DNA from: Synechococcus sp. WH 8109
GTDB taxonomy: Bacteria; Cyanobacteriota; Cyanobacteriia; PCC-6307; Cyanobiaceae
Length of the DNA: 64,000 bases
Direction: 5' to 3'
Assembly: GCF_000161795.2 (NCBI RefSeq)
Contig: NZ_CP006882.1
Coordinates: 62,001-126,000, forward strand
The notes below the pieces were generated by a model, which did not search any database, was not told the origin of the DNA, and saw only the letters and a program-made list of their open reading frames with translations. Positions 36,036 to 43,689 of the stretch are shown piece by piece. A program made the position numbers and the translations under genes. Numbering within the stretch: position 1 is the first letter of the stretch; each line of letters starts with the position of its first letter.

Positions 36036-37099
36036 CAGACGTCATTACAGATGCTGGTGCCGCTGACACCATTTCAGGCGGAGCGGGTGCTGACACCATT
36101 ACTGCTGCAGCAGGTGCCGACTCCATCGTTGGAGGTGCAGGCGCAGACAGCATCACAGGTGGTGCTGGAGCTGACACTCTTACCGGTGGAACTGAGGCTG
36201 ACATCTTCGTCTACACAGCTGTTGCTCAGTCGAACTCTTCAGCCACTGACACCATCACTGACTTCACCAGTGGTGCTGACAAGTTGAATATCACCTTGGA
36301 TTACAGCGGTCTCGGTGCAGGCTCTCATGCAACAGTTAATGCAACTGTTGTTACTGCAGCAGCTGGCATTACCGCAGTACAAGCTGCTCTCTCTGCTGAG
36401 AGAGGTCAGTACATTCATGACACAACCAACAACAAGCTCTACGTCAATGTCAATGATGACAATCTGATTACTACACTTGATTATCAGATTGCTACCACCA
36501 CAGCAGCCGCTGACGGTGACATTAACTTCACCATCTCTGGTGGTGCTGGTAATGACACAATCACTGCAGGCGGTGGTGCAGATACGATCACTGGTGGTGC
36601 TGGAACTGACAGCATCACTGCTGGTGATGGTGCTGACACCATTATCCGCAACGGTGACGGTACTACTGATGGCTATGACATTGTCACCTTCGTTGTTGCC
36701 GATGACATCATCGACTTCACTACTAATGGAGCAAAGGTTAACGGCACTGCTGTAACTGCTTACAACGAAGGTGCACTGGGCGCTATGGGTGCTACACACG
36801 CTTTCACAGCCTTCAGTGACAACATCACCGTTGCAAACTCACTTACTGGTCCAACTGAAGCCGAGATTGAAACCTACCTGGGCGCTACGGCGGTCTTCCA
36901 GAATGGTGCAACCGGTGATGCCCAGTACGTTGCGGCTGACAACGGCACCGACACCTTCATCTTCTACATCGAAGAGGGTGCTGATGGTACCAACAAGCAG
37001 TTTGACGCTGCAGACGACATTGGTTACGCCATGATGCGCCTGGTTGGTGTTGATGATGCGACCTCTCTGTCTGCTGCTAACTTCGCTGACTTCACCTGA
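33284..37099 (+). CDS. RTX/S-layer-like repeat protein, C-terminal segment (same frame as the upstream segment)
   Basis: This open frame of 1,271 residues from a TTG is in phase with the segment ending at 33019, and the frame is open from 33020. It contains four degenerate modules of about 250 residues, with glycine/aspartate nonapeptide-type motifs at the module boundaries. A compact RTX block sits around 36050-36200 (GGAGADTITAAAGADSIVGG), then a final RTX block and a C-terminal domain ending AANFADFT. The C-terminus is where type I secretion signals lie. If the upstream TAA is real, this part would need its own start; no ribosome site is evident. The intact protein would be about 2,255 residues. 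A strong terminator follows. Confidence 0.75.
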   Translation: MTSVTIGTEAAEAGIDTVTFTDTAKTDSLVVEAGFTNNLTVNLDTDNTQDNSIVATNYTKVLTVNALDTDIDDNVTTITGGTGTADVLKITASGDTIAAAQLASVTKVEKFEILTNNAINLTIHDNNAVGTGAAGDETITVDASALTTANATISAAAEDDSKVVITTGGGADTITGSASANHGDTITAGDGNDVLKFTNAGLTAADSVAGGIGTDTIEYTDAADVVDADFTLVTGVETITTTAGIRLTNLVLGEKALAAGINTVTFADTDAVDKVTVGAAFTRDLEVDLRADTGAGQSIIATNYTGSLTVDLTDSFIDNDGAAGLTTITGGTGTDTMNVTASGSAIAAADMAQITKVENIVVDSGLTSAFGLTLSDNNAVGTGAAGDETITVNASALTTGVATIDASAEDDAKVVINTGGANDFITASTSANNGDTITAGAGDDIIYFGNGDLTAADSVGGGAGANTIQFTEDSTVADAAFTLVTNVQTLQTTDDKMFTALTLGAAAMAAGVTTVNLRGTAGGDADVVTVGAGFTSALTVDFDADDAVANKVDATNYTGALTITAADSDLDDENAAGVATITGGSGSDTIAITVGGNAIAAADLASVTKVETIQIVGTTANADITLNNNNATYTHEALFETITIDGSSLTTGVLTLDASAEVDGKVVIIGGADNDVITADASANVGSNITAGAGTDTIHISADGVLTNIDTIAGGDGADTMSFSANSTVTDAHFANVSSIETLTGANNIEFTSLTLGSNAQTTNVSTVTFAGNTASSLTVSNGFTNTLTVNSTTTAGQSDNIDGSAAAAAIQVVSAAANIAAGDTIKGGTGTSDKLTITADDGTATTTLMTGVENITVAYAANKDVSITMGANNTQIASGSTLTVDASAMTETDEILTFTGNAAETDGLLNITGSSGADVITDAGAADTISGGAGADTITAAAGADSIVGGAGADSITGGAGADTLTGGTEADIFVYTAVAQSNSSATDTITDFTSGADKLNITLDYSGLGAGSHATVNATVVTAAAGITAVQAALSAERGQYIHDTTNNKLYVNVNDDNLITTLDYQIATTTAAADGDINFTISGGAGNDTITAGGGADTITGGAGTDSITAGDGADTIIRNGDGTTDGYDIVTFVVADDIIDFTTNGAKVNGTAVTAYNEGALGAMGATHAFTAFSDNITVANSLTGPTEAEIETYLGATAVFQNGATGDAQYVAADNGTDTFIFYIEEGADGTNKQFDAADDIGYAMMRLVGVDDATSLSAANFADFT

Positions 37100-37116
37100 T
37101 CTCCCTTCCATATTTT

Positions 37117-37143
37117 CCCCTCCGTAAGGAGGGGTTTTTTTTT
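37117..37143 (+). terminator. Rho-independent terminator after the repeat-protein gene
   Basis: CCCCTCC (37117-37123) pairs perfectly with GGAGGGG (37128-37134) across a GTAA loop, followed by nine T residues (37135-37143). It begins 18 nt after the stop codon and ends 16 nt before the next start, so the downstream glycosyltransferase probably has its own promoter or depends on read-through. Confidence 0.93.
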
Positions 37144-37158
37144 GTCCTGTCTATCCCT

Positions 37159-38391
37159 ATGAACATTCTTTTTGTTCATCAAAACTTCCCTGCACAGTTT
37201 AAATTTCTTGCTCCTGAACTTGTTCGTCAAGGACACAAGGTTTTTGCACTTACTCTTCGTCCTGGTCTCGGGAAGACTTTATCGGGTGTCCGGATTATTT
37301 CATATCACCCATCGAGGTCAAGTTCTGACACTATTCATCCGTGGATAGCTGACTTAGAAACCAAGGTGATTCGGGGTGAGGCGTGTCTCCGGCGTTGTCT
37401 TGAACTTAAGGATTCCGGTCTAATACCTGACTTAATCATTGCTCATCATGGGTGGGGTGAGCCCATGTTTCTTAAAGAGGTTTGGCCATCATCAATCCTT
37501 GCCCTCTATTGTGAATTCTTTTATAACACTTCTGGATTTGATTATGGCTTCGACAGCGAGTTTTCAAGTAAATCGATCGAATCTATTTGCAAATTACGCC
37601 TGAAGAACCTTAATAACACTCTTCACTTCGATATAGCCGATGCAGGTCTATCCCCCACACAATTTCAAGCTAATTCTTTCCCTCAGCAATTTCGTTCTAA
37701 AATTTCCGTTATACATGACGGTATTGATACTGCCCGTATCAAGCCTAATCCTTCTATAAAGCTAACACTCAATGAAAGTTTGCTTCTAACTAATAGAGAC
37801 GAAGTTATCACGTTTGTAAATAGGAATCTTGAGCCATATCGTGGATTTCATATTTTTATGCGCACGCTTCCAAAGATACTAAAAGATCGTCCTACAGCAC
37901 ATGTTCTTATTGTTGGCGGAGACGGTGTTAGTTATGGTGCTAAGCCTAATTCAGATCTTTCATGGAAGCAGATATTTATTAATGAAGTTCGTCCTCATAT
38001 TTCCGACTCTGATTGGGATCGAGTTCATTTTCTCGGTAACCTCCCCTATACAACCTTCATTGGTCTTTTACAGTTATCTACTGTTCATATATATCTTACT
38101 TACCCCTTCGTTCTTTCATGGAGTCTTTTAGAGGCTATGAGTGCCGGCTGTTCTATTATCGCTAGTGATACAGAGCCAGTTAGGGAAGTCATCGAACACG
38201 ATAGAACTGGTCTTCTTGTTGATTTTTTTGATCAAGATGCTTTGTCTAGCGAGATCTGTAGTCTCCTCGACAACCATTCCAAACGTCAGCAAATTTCATC
38301 TAACGCGCGCAGTTATGCTATTGATAACTACGATATTATTAAAGTTTGTTTGCCTAAGCAAGTATCTTGGGTAAATTCACTGCTCAGTTGA
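37159..38391 (+). CDS. Family 4 glycosyltransferase (GT-B fold)
   Basis: This 410-residue enzyme begins MNILFVHQNFPAQFKFLAPE, a very typical N-terminus of a subgroup of family 4 glycosyltransferases. It continues with DLIIAHHGWGEPMFLKEVWP, the acceptor-side loop. The C-terminal donor domain has KISVIHDGIDTARIKPNPS, ITFVNRNLEPYRGFHIFMRT, VHFLGNLPYTTFIGLLQLST and VLSWSLLEAMSAGCSIIASD (E-x7-E-like site). It probably glycosylates a surface polymer or possibly the secreted repeat protein whose gene precedes it. A+T-rich codon use matches the other glycosyltransferases here. Confidence 0.9.
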   Translation: MNILFVHQNFPAQFKFLAPELVRQGHKVFALTLRPGLGKTLSGVRIISYHPSRSSSDTIHPWIADLETKVIRGEACLRRCLELKDSGLIPDLIIAHHGWGEPMFLKEVWPSSILALYCEFFYNTSGFDYGFDSEFSSKSIESICKLRLKNLNNTLHFDIADAGLSPTQFQANSFPQQFRSKISVIHDGIDTARIKPNPSIKLTLNESLLLTNRDEVITFVNRNLEPYRGFHIFMRTLPKILKDRPTAHVLIVGGDGVSYGAKPNSDLSWKQIFINEVRPHISDSDWDRVHFLGNLPYTTFIGLLQLSTVHIYLTYPFVLSWSLLEAMSAGCSIIASDTEPVREVIEHDRTGLLVDFFDQDALSSEICSLLDNHSKRQQISSNARSYAIDNYDIIKVCLPKQVSWVNSLLS

Positions 38392-38422
38392 GTGCAAACT
38401 ATTTATTCTTTGTGTTGTTTGC

Positions 38423-38611
38423 TCACCCCTTTTCTAAAGTCTCCTTCAACGCCACCACGTACGCCCTTTCTGCAGTCTTGTAGACGGCAATCTGCGCTTC
38501 TAATCTTTTCTGTTCTCCCTGTACAAATTGTAGGCTAATCAGAGTAGCCTTAGATTCTTCACTCATATTCTCTGTCATATATTCTTTTCCGTCGATGTTG
38601 ATAACTGCCAT
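38423..38611 (-). CDS. DUF6447-like small protein
   Basis: The 62-residue product starts MAVINIDGKEYMTENMSEES and continues with SLQFVQGEQKRLEAQIAVYK and TAERAYVVALKETLEKG. The small beta hairpin (INIDGKEY) followed by a helical region with the LQFV motif fits the DUF6447 family of short proteins, often found beside glycosyltransferase and surface genes in cyanobacteria and proteobacteria. The function is unknown. The ATG at 38611 is preferred over a TTG at 38626. It converges with the preceding glycosyltransferase gene. Confidence 0.75.
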   Translation of the reverse strand: MAVINIDGKEYMTENMSEESKATLISLQFVQGEQKRLEAQIAVYKTAERAYVVALKETLEKG

Positions 38612-38739
38612 TTTTTTCGAATTCAAACTTCTATTATTGTATCCTTTGCTTTACCTGTCGTCTTCCATGTTTACCCTGTCTTCAAGATGTGTAATATAAT
38701 ATCTGTCCTTTGCTTTTGAATTTCTTGAAATCATTAAAC

Positions 38740-39609
38740 TTAGTTTCTGATATTTCCAATTGCACGGATCACCTTTCTAATTCCTCTGTACAGTAGACCC
38801 TTTTTGTATATTTCCGCCACTTTCTGTAATTCTATCAACCGCTGTCTTAATTCATCGTTCTGGGCCATAAGTGCTTGTTCCATTTCTTTTTTCGTTGCCA
38901 GCTCTTTGTCTGACGCTTGTAGAAGGTCCTTTGTCCTTCTTAGTTCATCCAATAGCCATCCCTTAGTTTTTAGAACGGGTAATGATTTTGCCAGTTCATC
39001 ATGCCACTCTGGCTTTGAATTTGTTTTTGTTGCAATTGCTAGCCCATGCCCATTCATCATTTCTATGCATTCAAAACTTCCTTCAGTTTTTATTTCTTCC
39101 CAAAGTTTCCATACACCAAAGTCTGCTTCCCTTACATTCCAATCATGAAACATAATTGAACCACCCTTTCTTAACTTACTTCGCCATGTTTCATAATCGT
39201 GTTTAACTGCTTCGTATGTATGTAACCCATCAATATGAATCAAGTCGATTGTATTATCATCGAAATGTGCGGCCGCATCGTCAAAACTTGATCTGATTAA
39301 TCTTCCTCTTGATTTGTGTTTGGTATTAAAATGCTGACTTACTTTTTCATACACCTCATTGCCGTAAAAGCCTGCTTGACTGTCGCCCTCCCATGTATCA
39401 ACTGCATAGCAAAAGGTATCTTTTGAAAATATCTCGGCTGATTCGCAAAAACTAAAGAATGATACGCCATAGTGTGTACCTAATTCCACTACTAGTTTTG
39501 GTTTTAGTCTCTTTATTATCCAATGTGCGACTGGCACATGCTCCCACCAGGAAGATGGAGCATCGTATCGAGGAATTAATTCTAAACTATCTGTATATTC
39601 TTCCTTCAT
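38740..39609 (-). CDS. Class I SAM-dependent methyltransferase with C-terminal coiled coil
   Basis: The 289-residue protein has a Rossmann methyltransferase core: LVVELGTHYGVSFFSFCESA is motif I, FCYAVDTWEGDSQAGFYG motif II, and TIDLIHIDGLHTYEAVKHDY plus LRKGGSIMFHDWNV the later motifs. HIDGLHTYEAV with HDW is typical of the Methyltransf_24-type enzymes found in glycan clusters. Residues about 215-275 form a coiled coil (LLQASDKELATKKEMEQALM), which may anchor it to a partner. Its start overlaps the wzt stop by 4 nt. It may cap the growing glycan by methylation, as seen with Wzt-linked terminating enzymes; that is inference from context. Confidence 0.85.
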   Translation of the reverse strand: MKEEYTDSLELIPRYDAPSSWWEHVPVAHWIIKRLKPKLVVELGTHYGVSFFSFCESAEIFSKDTFCYAVDTWEGDSQAGFYGNEVYEKVSQHFNTKHKSRGRLIRSSFDDAAAHFDDNTIDLIHIDGLHTYEAVKHDYETWRSKLRKGGSIMFHDWNVREADFGVWKLWEEIKTEGSFECIEMMNGHGLAIATKTNSKPEWHDELAKSLPVLKTKGWLLDELRRTKDLLQASDKELATKKEMEQALMAQNDELRQRLIELQKVAEIYKKGLLYRGIRKVIRAIGNIRN

Positions 39610-41021
39610 ACTTTTTCAATTTCAATTGCGTGCATTGGTACACCTGCTAGTCCTGCAGCAATGCTAGTACATCGTGAGTGCAACACTATTGCATCATTCA
39701 ACCAATGAAGTATTTCATGATTGCTTTGAGAGCCCGATGCCAATGCCGTGGTTATTGAATAGTCACCTTGACTTAACAACGGTAGCGTAAATATAAACTT
39801 AGTTTTTATAATATCTCCTTTTGCCGCATTTTTAATAACTCCTGAGCTTATTGCATTCAATGTGTTATCACCGAGTAATGTTAAGCCTTTATTATTCTTT
39901 AATATAAATCCAGTAATTAAGTTTTCTACTTCTTCTTCCGCCCTGCAGATTATTACCAATTCAACAATCTCTCCGCCTAATATTGTTTCTATTTGACCGT
40001 TTTTTTCATGGTTTTTTATGAGAATTTCTATTATTTTTGCTTTTTTCCCTCCATAGCTTTCTTTACTTGTTATGTCATCGCCTATATTTGAAATCTCTAT
40101 TCGGTTGGCATATTTGCTTGCATTTATGACTTCCTTTCTGTAATCACTCCATTTTAATCTTTCAATATTCTCTTGTTGATTTTCATAACCTATTCCAAGT
40201 GAGTCTAATCTATTAGAGTCTTGTGGATATCCATTGATGTTATCGTTTAAATCTCTCTCCTCTTCGTTATCACTTTGGAGTTGCTTTGTGTACACTTCCA
40301 TCACTTCCTTTGGTGTTCCTATAGCCGTATTCTTCCCATCCTTCAATAGTAACGCTTGATCGCATAGACTTAACACAGCATTTGCGTCATGACTAACAAA
40401 AATAAGGGTTCCGTCTTTCCTAAACCTCTCAATAAATCTCATGCATTTTTGCGTGAAAAATGCATCACCTACTGATAACGCTTCGTCCACGATTAAAATA
40501 TCGGCATCTACATTTGTTATTATTGAAAAAGCTAATCGTACGACCATCCCGCTGGAGTAAGTCTTTGTTGGCTCGTCTATAAAGTCTCCGATTTCCGAGA
40601 ATTTTACTATCGCGTCAAATCTCTCATCTATTTGTTTTTTACTAAGGCCAAATAAAGTTGCGTTCAGATATATATTTTCTCTTCCTGTAAATTCGGGGTT
40701 AAATCCACTTCCAAGCTCGAGTAGTGCTGCAACCTTGCCTTTTACTTGCACACTTCCTTGAGTAGGACTGACAATTCCGCAAATTATCTGAAGCAAAGTG
40801 CTTTTACCGCTCCCGTTTTTTCCGATTATTGCTAAAGCAGTACCTTTGCTGACTTCAAATGAAATATCTTCAAGCGCAATAAATTCCTTATAGTACCGTT
40901 TATTCTGACCATTGATTATCTGTTTAAGTCTCGCTGCTTTGCTTTTGTACAATTTAAAGCTTTTTCCCACATTGCTCAATCTTACGACTGTATTCTTTTG
41001 TGCATTATTATTATTTATCAT
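39606..41021 (-). CDS. Polysaccharide ABC transporter ATP-binding protein (Wzt-like) with C-terminal glycan-binding domain
   Basis: Wzt drives export of a finished O-antigen-like glycan across the inner membrane. The 471-residue protein has an N-terminal ATPase: IIGKNGSGKSTLLQIICGI (Walker A), LLELGSGFNPEFTGRENIYL, then TYSSGMVVRLAFSI (the signature), and ILIVDEALSVGDAFF (Walker B). Residues about 330-470 form an extra beta-rich domain (AKIIEILIKNHEKNGQIETI to LAGVPMHAIEIEKV) that matches the position of the Wzt carbohydrate-binding domain. This domain reads the chain terminus in ABC-dependent O-antigen systems. The gene overlaps wzm upstream and the methyltransferase downstream by 4 nt each. 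Confidence 0.92.
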   Translation of the reverse strand: MINNNNAQKNTVVRLSNVGKSFKLYKSKAARLKQIINGQNKRYYKEFIALEDISFEVSKGTALAIIGKNGSGKSTLLQIICGIVSPTQGSVQVKGKVAALLELGSGFNPEFTGRENIYLNATLFGLSKKQIDERFDAIVKFSEIGDFIDEPTKTYSSGMVVRLAFSIITNVDADILIVDEALSVGDAFFTQKCMRFIERFRKDGTLIFVSHDANAVLSLCDQALLLKDGKNTAIGTPKEVMEVYTKQLQSDNEEERDLNDNINGYPQDSNRLDSLGIGYENQQENIERLKWSDYRKEVINASKYANRIEISNIGDDITSKESYGGKKAKIIEILIKNHEKNGQIETILGGEIVELVIICRAEEEVENLITGFILKNNKGLTLLGDNTLNAISSGVIKNAAKGDIIKTKFIFTLPLLSQGDYSITTALASGSQSNHEILHWLNDAIVLHSRCTSIAAGLAGVPMHAIEIEKV

Positions 41022-41824
41022 AGTATATCAGCCAGTGATTTCTGCGATTTTTTTAAGATATTAAAGCACAGCTGGCACCATATAGCCGATACTATAATCT
41101 CTATTATCAATTTGTCTATATTTGGTAATTCACCTGCAATGACTACGCTCCTTGTGCTTTCTATTACTGTAGCTAGCGGATTTATTTTTGCTAGCCATTG
41201 TAATTTATCTGGTAACAATGAACTTGGATAGAATATTGGGCTTAAAAACATCAGCATGCTCACGGCTGCATTTATTACTTGTGGTGTATCCTTAATAATT
41301 ACTCCAATCCAACATAGCATCCAGCTCAGTCCTAAACACCCAAAAATCAACGGTAACCACACGACAGGCAGTGCAAACATTGTATTTGATATTCTTCCAT
41401 CTAGGATTAACTTGCCAACTATTAATATTATGGTGCTCATTGCCCCATGTATCAAAGCGCTTCCTGTTACCATTCCTCCAAGCGTATGTATTGGGAATAT
41501 TACCTTCTTTACAAAGTTTGGATTACTAGTAATTAGCGTTGGTGCTTTAGTGGCGCATTCTGCGAAAATATTGAATACAATTAGTCCTGCAAATAAGTTC
41601 AAGGCAAATGTTATCGGACTGTCTTCCCCCGAGCCTCCTCCCCATTTCGCTCTAAATACTTGCGAGAATACTAGTGTGTAAACACTCAGCATCATTATAG
41701 GATTTACGACTGTCCACAAAATTCCTAGTATTGATCCTTTGTACCTTCCATATATATCCCGCAAAATTAATTGTTTCAATATTCTTCTGTTTTTTATCAG
41801 ATATCCTGCAAAGTTGTAATTCAT
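41018..41824 (-). CDS. Polysaccharide ABC transporter permease (Wzm-like)
   Basis: This 268-residue membrane protein is the permease half of an ABC-2-type glycan exporter. LIKNRRILKQLILRDIYGRY is the amphipathic interface helix, KGSILGILWTVVNPIMMLSV the first membrane segment, and six hydrophobic segments follow. The last part, LLPDKLQWLAKINPLATVIE, is the typical loop before the final helix. The gene starts ATGA with the last bases of cysE and overlaps wzt at its end, so the pair is translationally coupled. With Wzt it probably exports a surface polysaccharide. Confidence 0.92.
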   Translation of the reverse strand: MNYNFAGYLIKNRRILKQLILRDIYGRYKGSILGILWTVVNPIMMLSVYTLVFSQVFRAKWGGGSGEDSPITFALNLFAGLIVFNIFAECATKAPTLITSNPNFVKKVIFPIHTLGGMVTGSALIHGAMSTIILIVGKLILDGRISNTMFALPVVWLPLIFGCLGLSWMLCWIGVIIKDTPQVINAAVSMLMFLSPIFYPSSLLPDKLQWLAKINPLATVIESTRSVVIAGELPNIDKLIIEIIVSAIWCQLCFNILKKSQKSLADIL

Positions 41825-42585
41825 CCTTGCCCTCTTTCCTTTTCTTCCACATCGCCAAGTAATTCCAATATTTCTCTGTCTCTTAGATTTTGGCTTTCTC
41901 CATTCAAATTTCGTGTGGCTTCCTGCCCTTTGTTTGTTGGTTCTAACTGCCTATTTAAATTTGCCATGCCGTTTTCAAGCTCATCTATCCGCTGCATTAG
42001 ATTTCTTATTATTGAAGCTTCAGCGTCTGGCAGGGCTGAGTGCGCTAACGGGTTGACTCGTGCGCCGCTTTGATGCACTACTCTGCCTGGAATCCCTACA
42101 ACTGTACAGTCAGCGTCTACATTCTTTACTACTACAGACCCTGCTCCGATTCTTGTGTTCGAGCCGATAGTGATCGCCCCTAATATTTTGGCTCCTGCTC
42201 CGACCACAACATTCTCTGCCAGTGTTGGGTGCCGTTTGCCGTGATCCTTACCCGTTCCTCCTAGCGTTACTCCTTGATATAAAAGGCATCTTTCGCCTAC
42301 TTCTGCAGTTTCCCCTATTACCACTCCCATGCCGTGGTCTATAAATACGCTATGCCCAATGCGAGCCCCCGGGTGAATTTCAATTCCCGTCAGTGATCGT
42401 CCAATTTGACTCAGGCACCGTGCCATGAGTTGTAGTGGTAGACGGCTATTCCATAAACGGTGGCTCAACCGATGTAGGAAGATTGCCTGAAAGCCTGGAT
42501 AGCAACATACTATTTCCATCCAGCCACGGGCAGCAGGATCACGCTCGCGAATGATTGCGAGGTCGGCACGTATGTGATCAAACAT
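41821..42585 (-). CDS. cysE: Serine O-acetyltransferase
   Basis: CysE acetylates L-serine with acetyl-CoA to give O-acetylserine, the carbon skeleton for cysteine. The 254-residue product has the N-terminal helical domain (MFDHIRADLAIIRERDPAAR) and the left-handed beta helix with hexapeptide repeats. The active-site region GARIGHSVFIDHGMGVVIGE is followed by VTLGGTGKDHGKRHPTLAENV. The C-terminal tail after about residue 190 carries an unusually long Asn/Glu/Gln-rich extension. It is preceded by the GntR gene (11 nt) and overlaps the wzm exporter gene by 4 nt, so it is co-transcribed with a glycan exporter. Acetylation of a sugar instead of serine is less likely given the close CysE match. Confidence 0.93.
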   Translation of the reverse strand: MFDHIRADLAIIRERDPAARGWMEIVCCYPGFQAIFLHRLSHRLWNSRLPLQLMARCLSQIGRSLTGIEIHPGARIGHSVFIDHGMGVVIGETAEVGERCLLYQGVTLGGTGKDHGKRHPTLAENVVVGAGAKILGAITIGSNTRIGAGSVVVKNVDADCTVVGIPGRVVHQSGARVNPLAHSALPDAEASIIRNLMQRIDELENGMANLNRQLEPTNKGQEATRNLNGESQNLRDREILELLGDVEEKERGQG

Positions 42586-42596
42586 TGCAGAGGGTT

Positions 42597-43598
42597 TCAG
42601 CTGTCGTCGTTTTGTGTCTGTAGTCCTATCTCCTTTCGAAGTTGATTAATCGTATCGGCGCTTAGGTAGTTTTCTGCGCAGTGCACCTGTGGCATTCGCA
42701 TTAATTGGGACCTGTTTTGTCGCAGGCATTGTTCTACAAGGGGCTGGCTTGGCCGATCACACAGCACATGGCTTGAGGCCCTCAGTAGGGCTAGTAGGCG
42801 GCTCCCAATATCTGGGGTGGCGGTCATCAGCAGCAATTCGTTGCCGCGCATCGAATGGAGAATTACTTCCGCAGCTCTCAGGATACCGGGGCTAATGCTT
42901 ACTAGGCCGACACAGCTGCCTGGTCGCAGCTCTTTCAGCATGGCCAACTCGTCCCGAAAATCATTTAGATCTACGGCCACGGCCCTCACACCGTGTTTTT
43001 TTGCAAGTTCCTCCATTGGTTGGAGGAAGTATCGGCTCGTCACCACAGTCCCATTGCTGGAATTTTCAAGTACGGTTTCCAGTTCTTCCATGGGCACCAC
43101 TTCCACCGGTACGTTTACACACGGTTGGAGTTCTTCGGCAATCAGCATCGAGGCGCCGATGTCTTCCCTGGGTGTGCTGACCAGCACCCGAGCGCCGCAG
43201 CGGAGGCGCCAGTCGATCTCCCGTGTAAGCAGCTCGCGAGTCTGCTGCAGAGTGCATCCAGCATTGAGTAGGCCGTCTACGCATTTTCGTACTTCACGGT
43301 CGAGGTCGGTCACTCCTCGATTGCGGATGTGTGGCGGGGTTTTTATCTCCCGCAATTTTTGTTGATCCCGTACGTAAATTCCAGAGCCGGCCATTGCTTC
43401 CACCACGCCATCGGTTTCCAGTTGGCGGTACACCTTGCTGATCGTGTTCCGGTGTAACCCGGTCTGCATCGCCAGCTGGCGGGTGCTCGGTAGTCGATGT
43501 CCTGGCGGGTAGTGCCGCGCTGCAATGGCGAAACAAATCTGGTTGTAAAGCTGCGTCGAGGCCGGTATGTCGCTTTCCTGCTGGATATGAAATCGCAC
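42597..43598 (-). CDS. GntR-family transcriptional regulator
   Basis: The 333-residue protein has a GntR winged helix at the N-terminus: FHIQQESDIPASTQLYNQIC, then LPSTRQLAMQTGLHRNTISK and VYRQLETDGVVEAMAGSGIY, the classic DNA-binding pattern. The C-terminal part (about 110-333) does not resemble FadR, HutC or MocR effector domains that I can name; it seems to be a cyanobacterial type. A GTG at 43598 was chosen as start because GntR conservation begins there. A longer in-frame extension runs antisense into the dienelactone hydrolase relic. It lies 11 nt upstream of cysE and may control it. Confidence 0.85.
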   Translation of the reverse strand: MRFHIQQESDIPASTQLYNQICFAIAARHYPPGHRLPSTRQLAMQTGLHRNTISKVYRQLETDGVVEAMAGSGIYVRDQQKLREIKTPPHIRNRGVTDLDREVRKCVDGLLNAGCTLQQTRELLTREIDWRLRCGARVLVSTPREDIGASMLIAEELQPCVNVPVEVVPMEELETVLENSSNGTVVTSRYFLQPMEELAKKHGVRAVAVDLNDFRDELAMLKELRPGSCVGLVSISPGILRAAEVILHSMRGNELLLMTATPDIGSRLLALLRASSHVLCDRPSQPLVEQCLRQNRSQLMRMPQVHCAENYLSADTINQLRKEIGLQTQNDDS

Positions 43599-43689
43599 GC
43601 CGATGGGACAGGTCGGAATGCGGCCACCATACGGACCGATTCGTCTGGTGACAATTGGGTGTGTGTCCTGTGAGCCTGTGACAATTCCC

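Noticed and set aside
30899-36200. Possible CRISPR array because of regularly repeated sequences
   Set aside because: The repeats are coding repeats of 320 nt or more with divergent copies. There are no short identical repeats separated by unique spacers.
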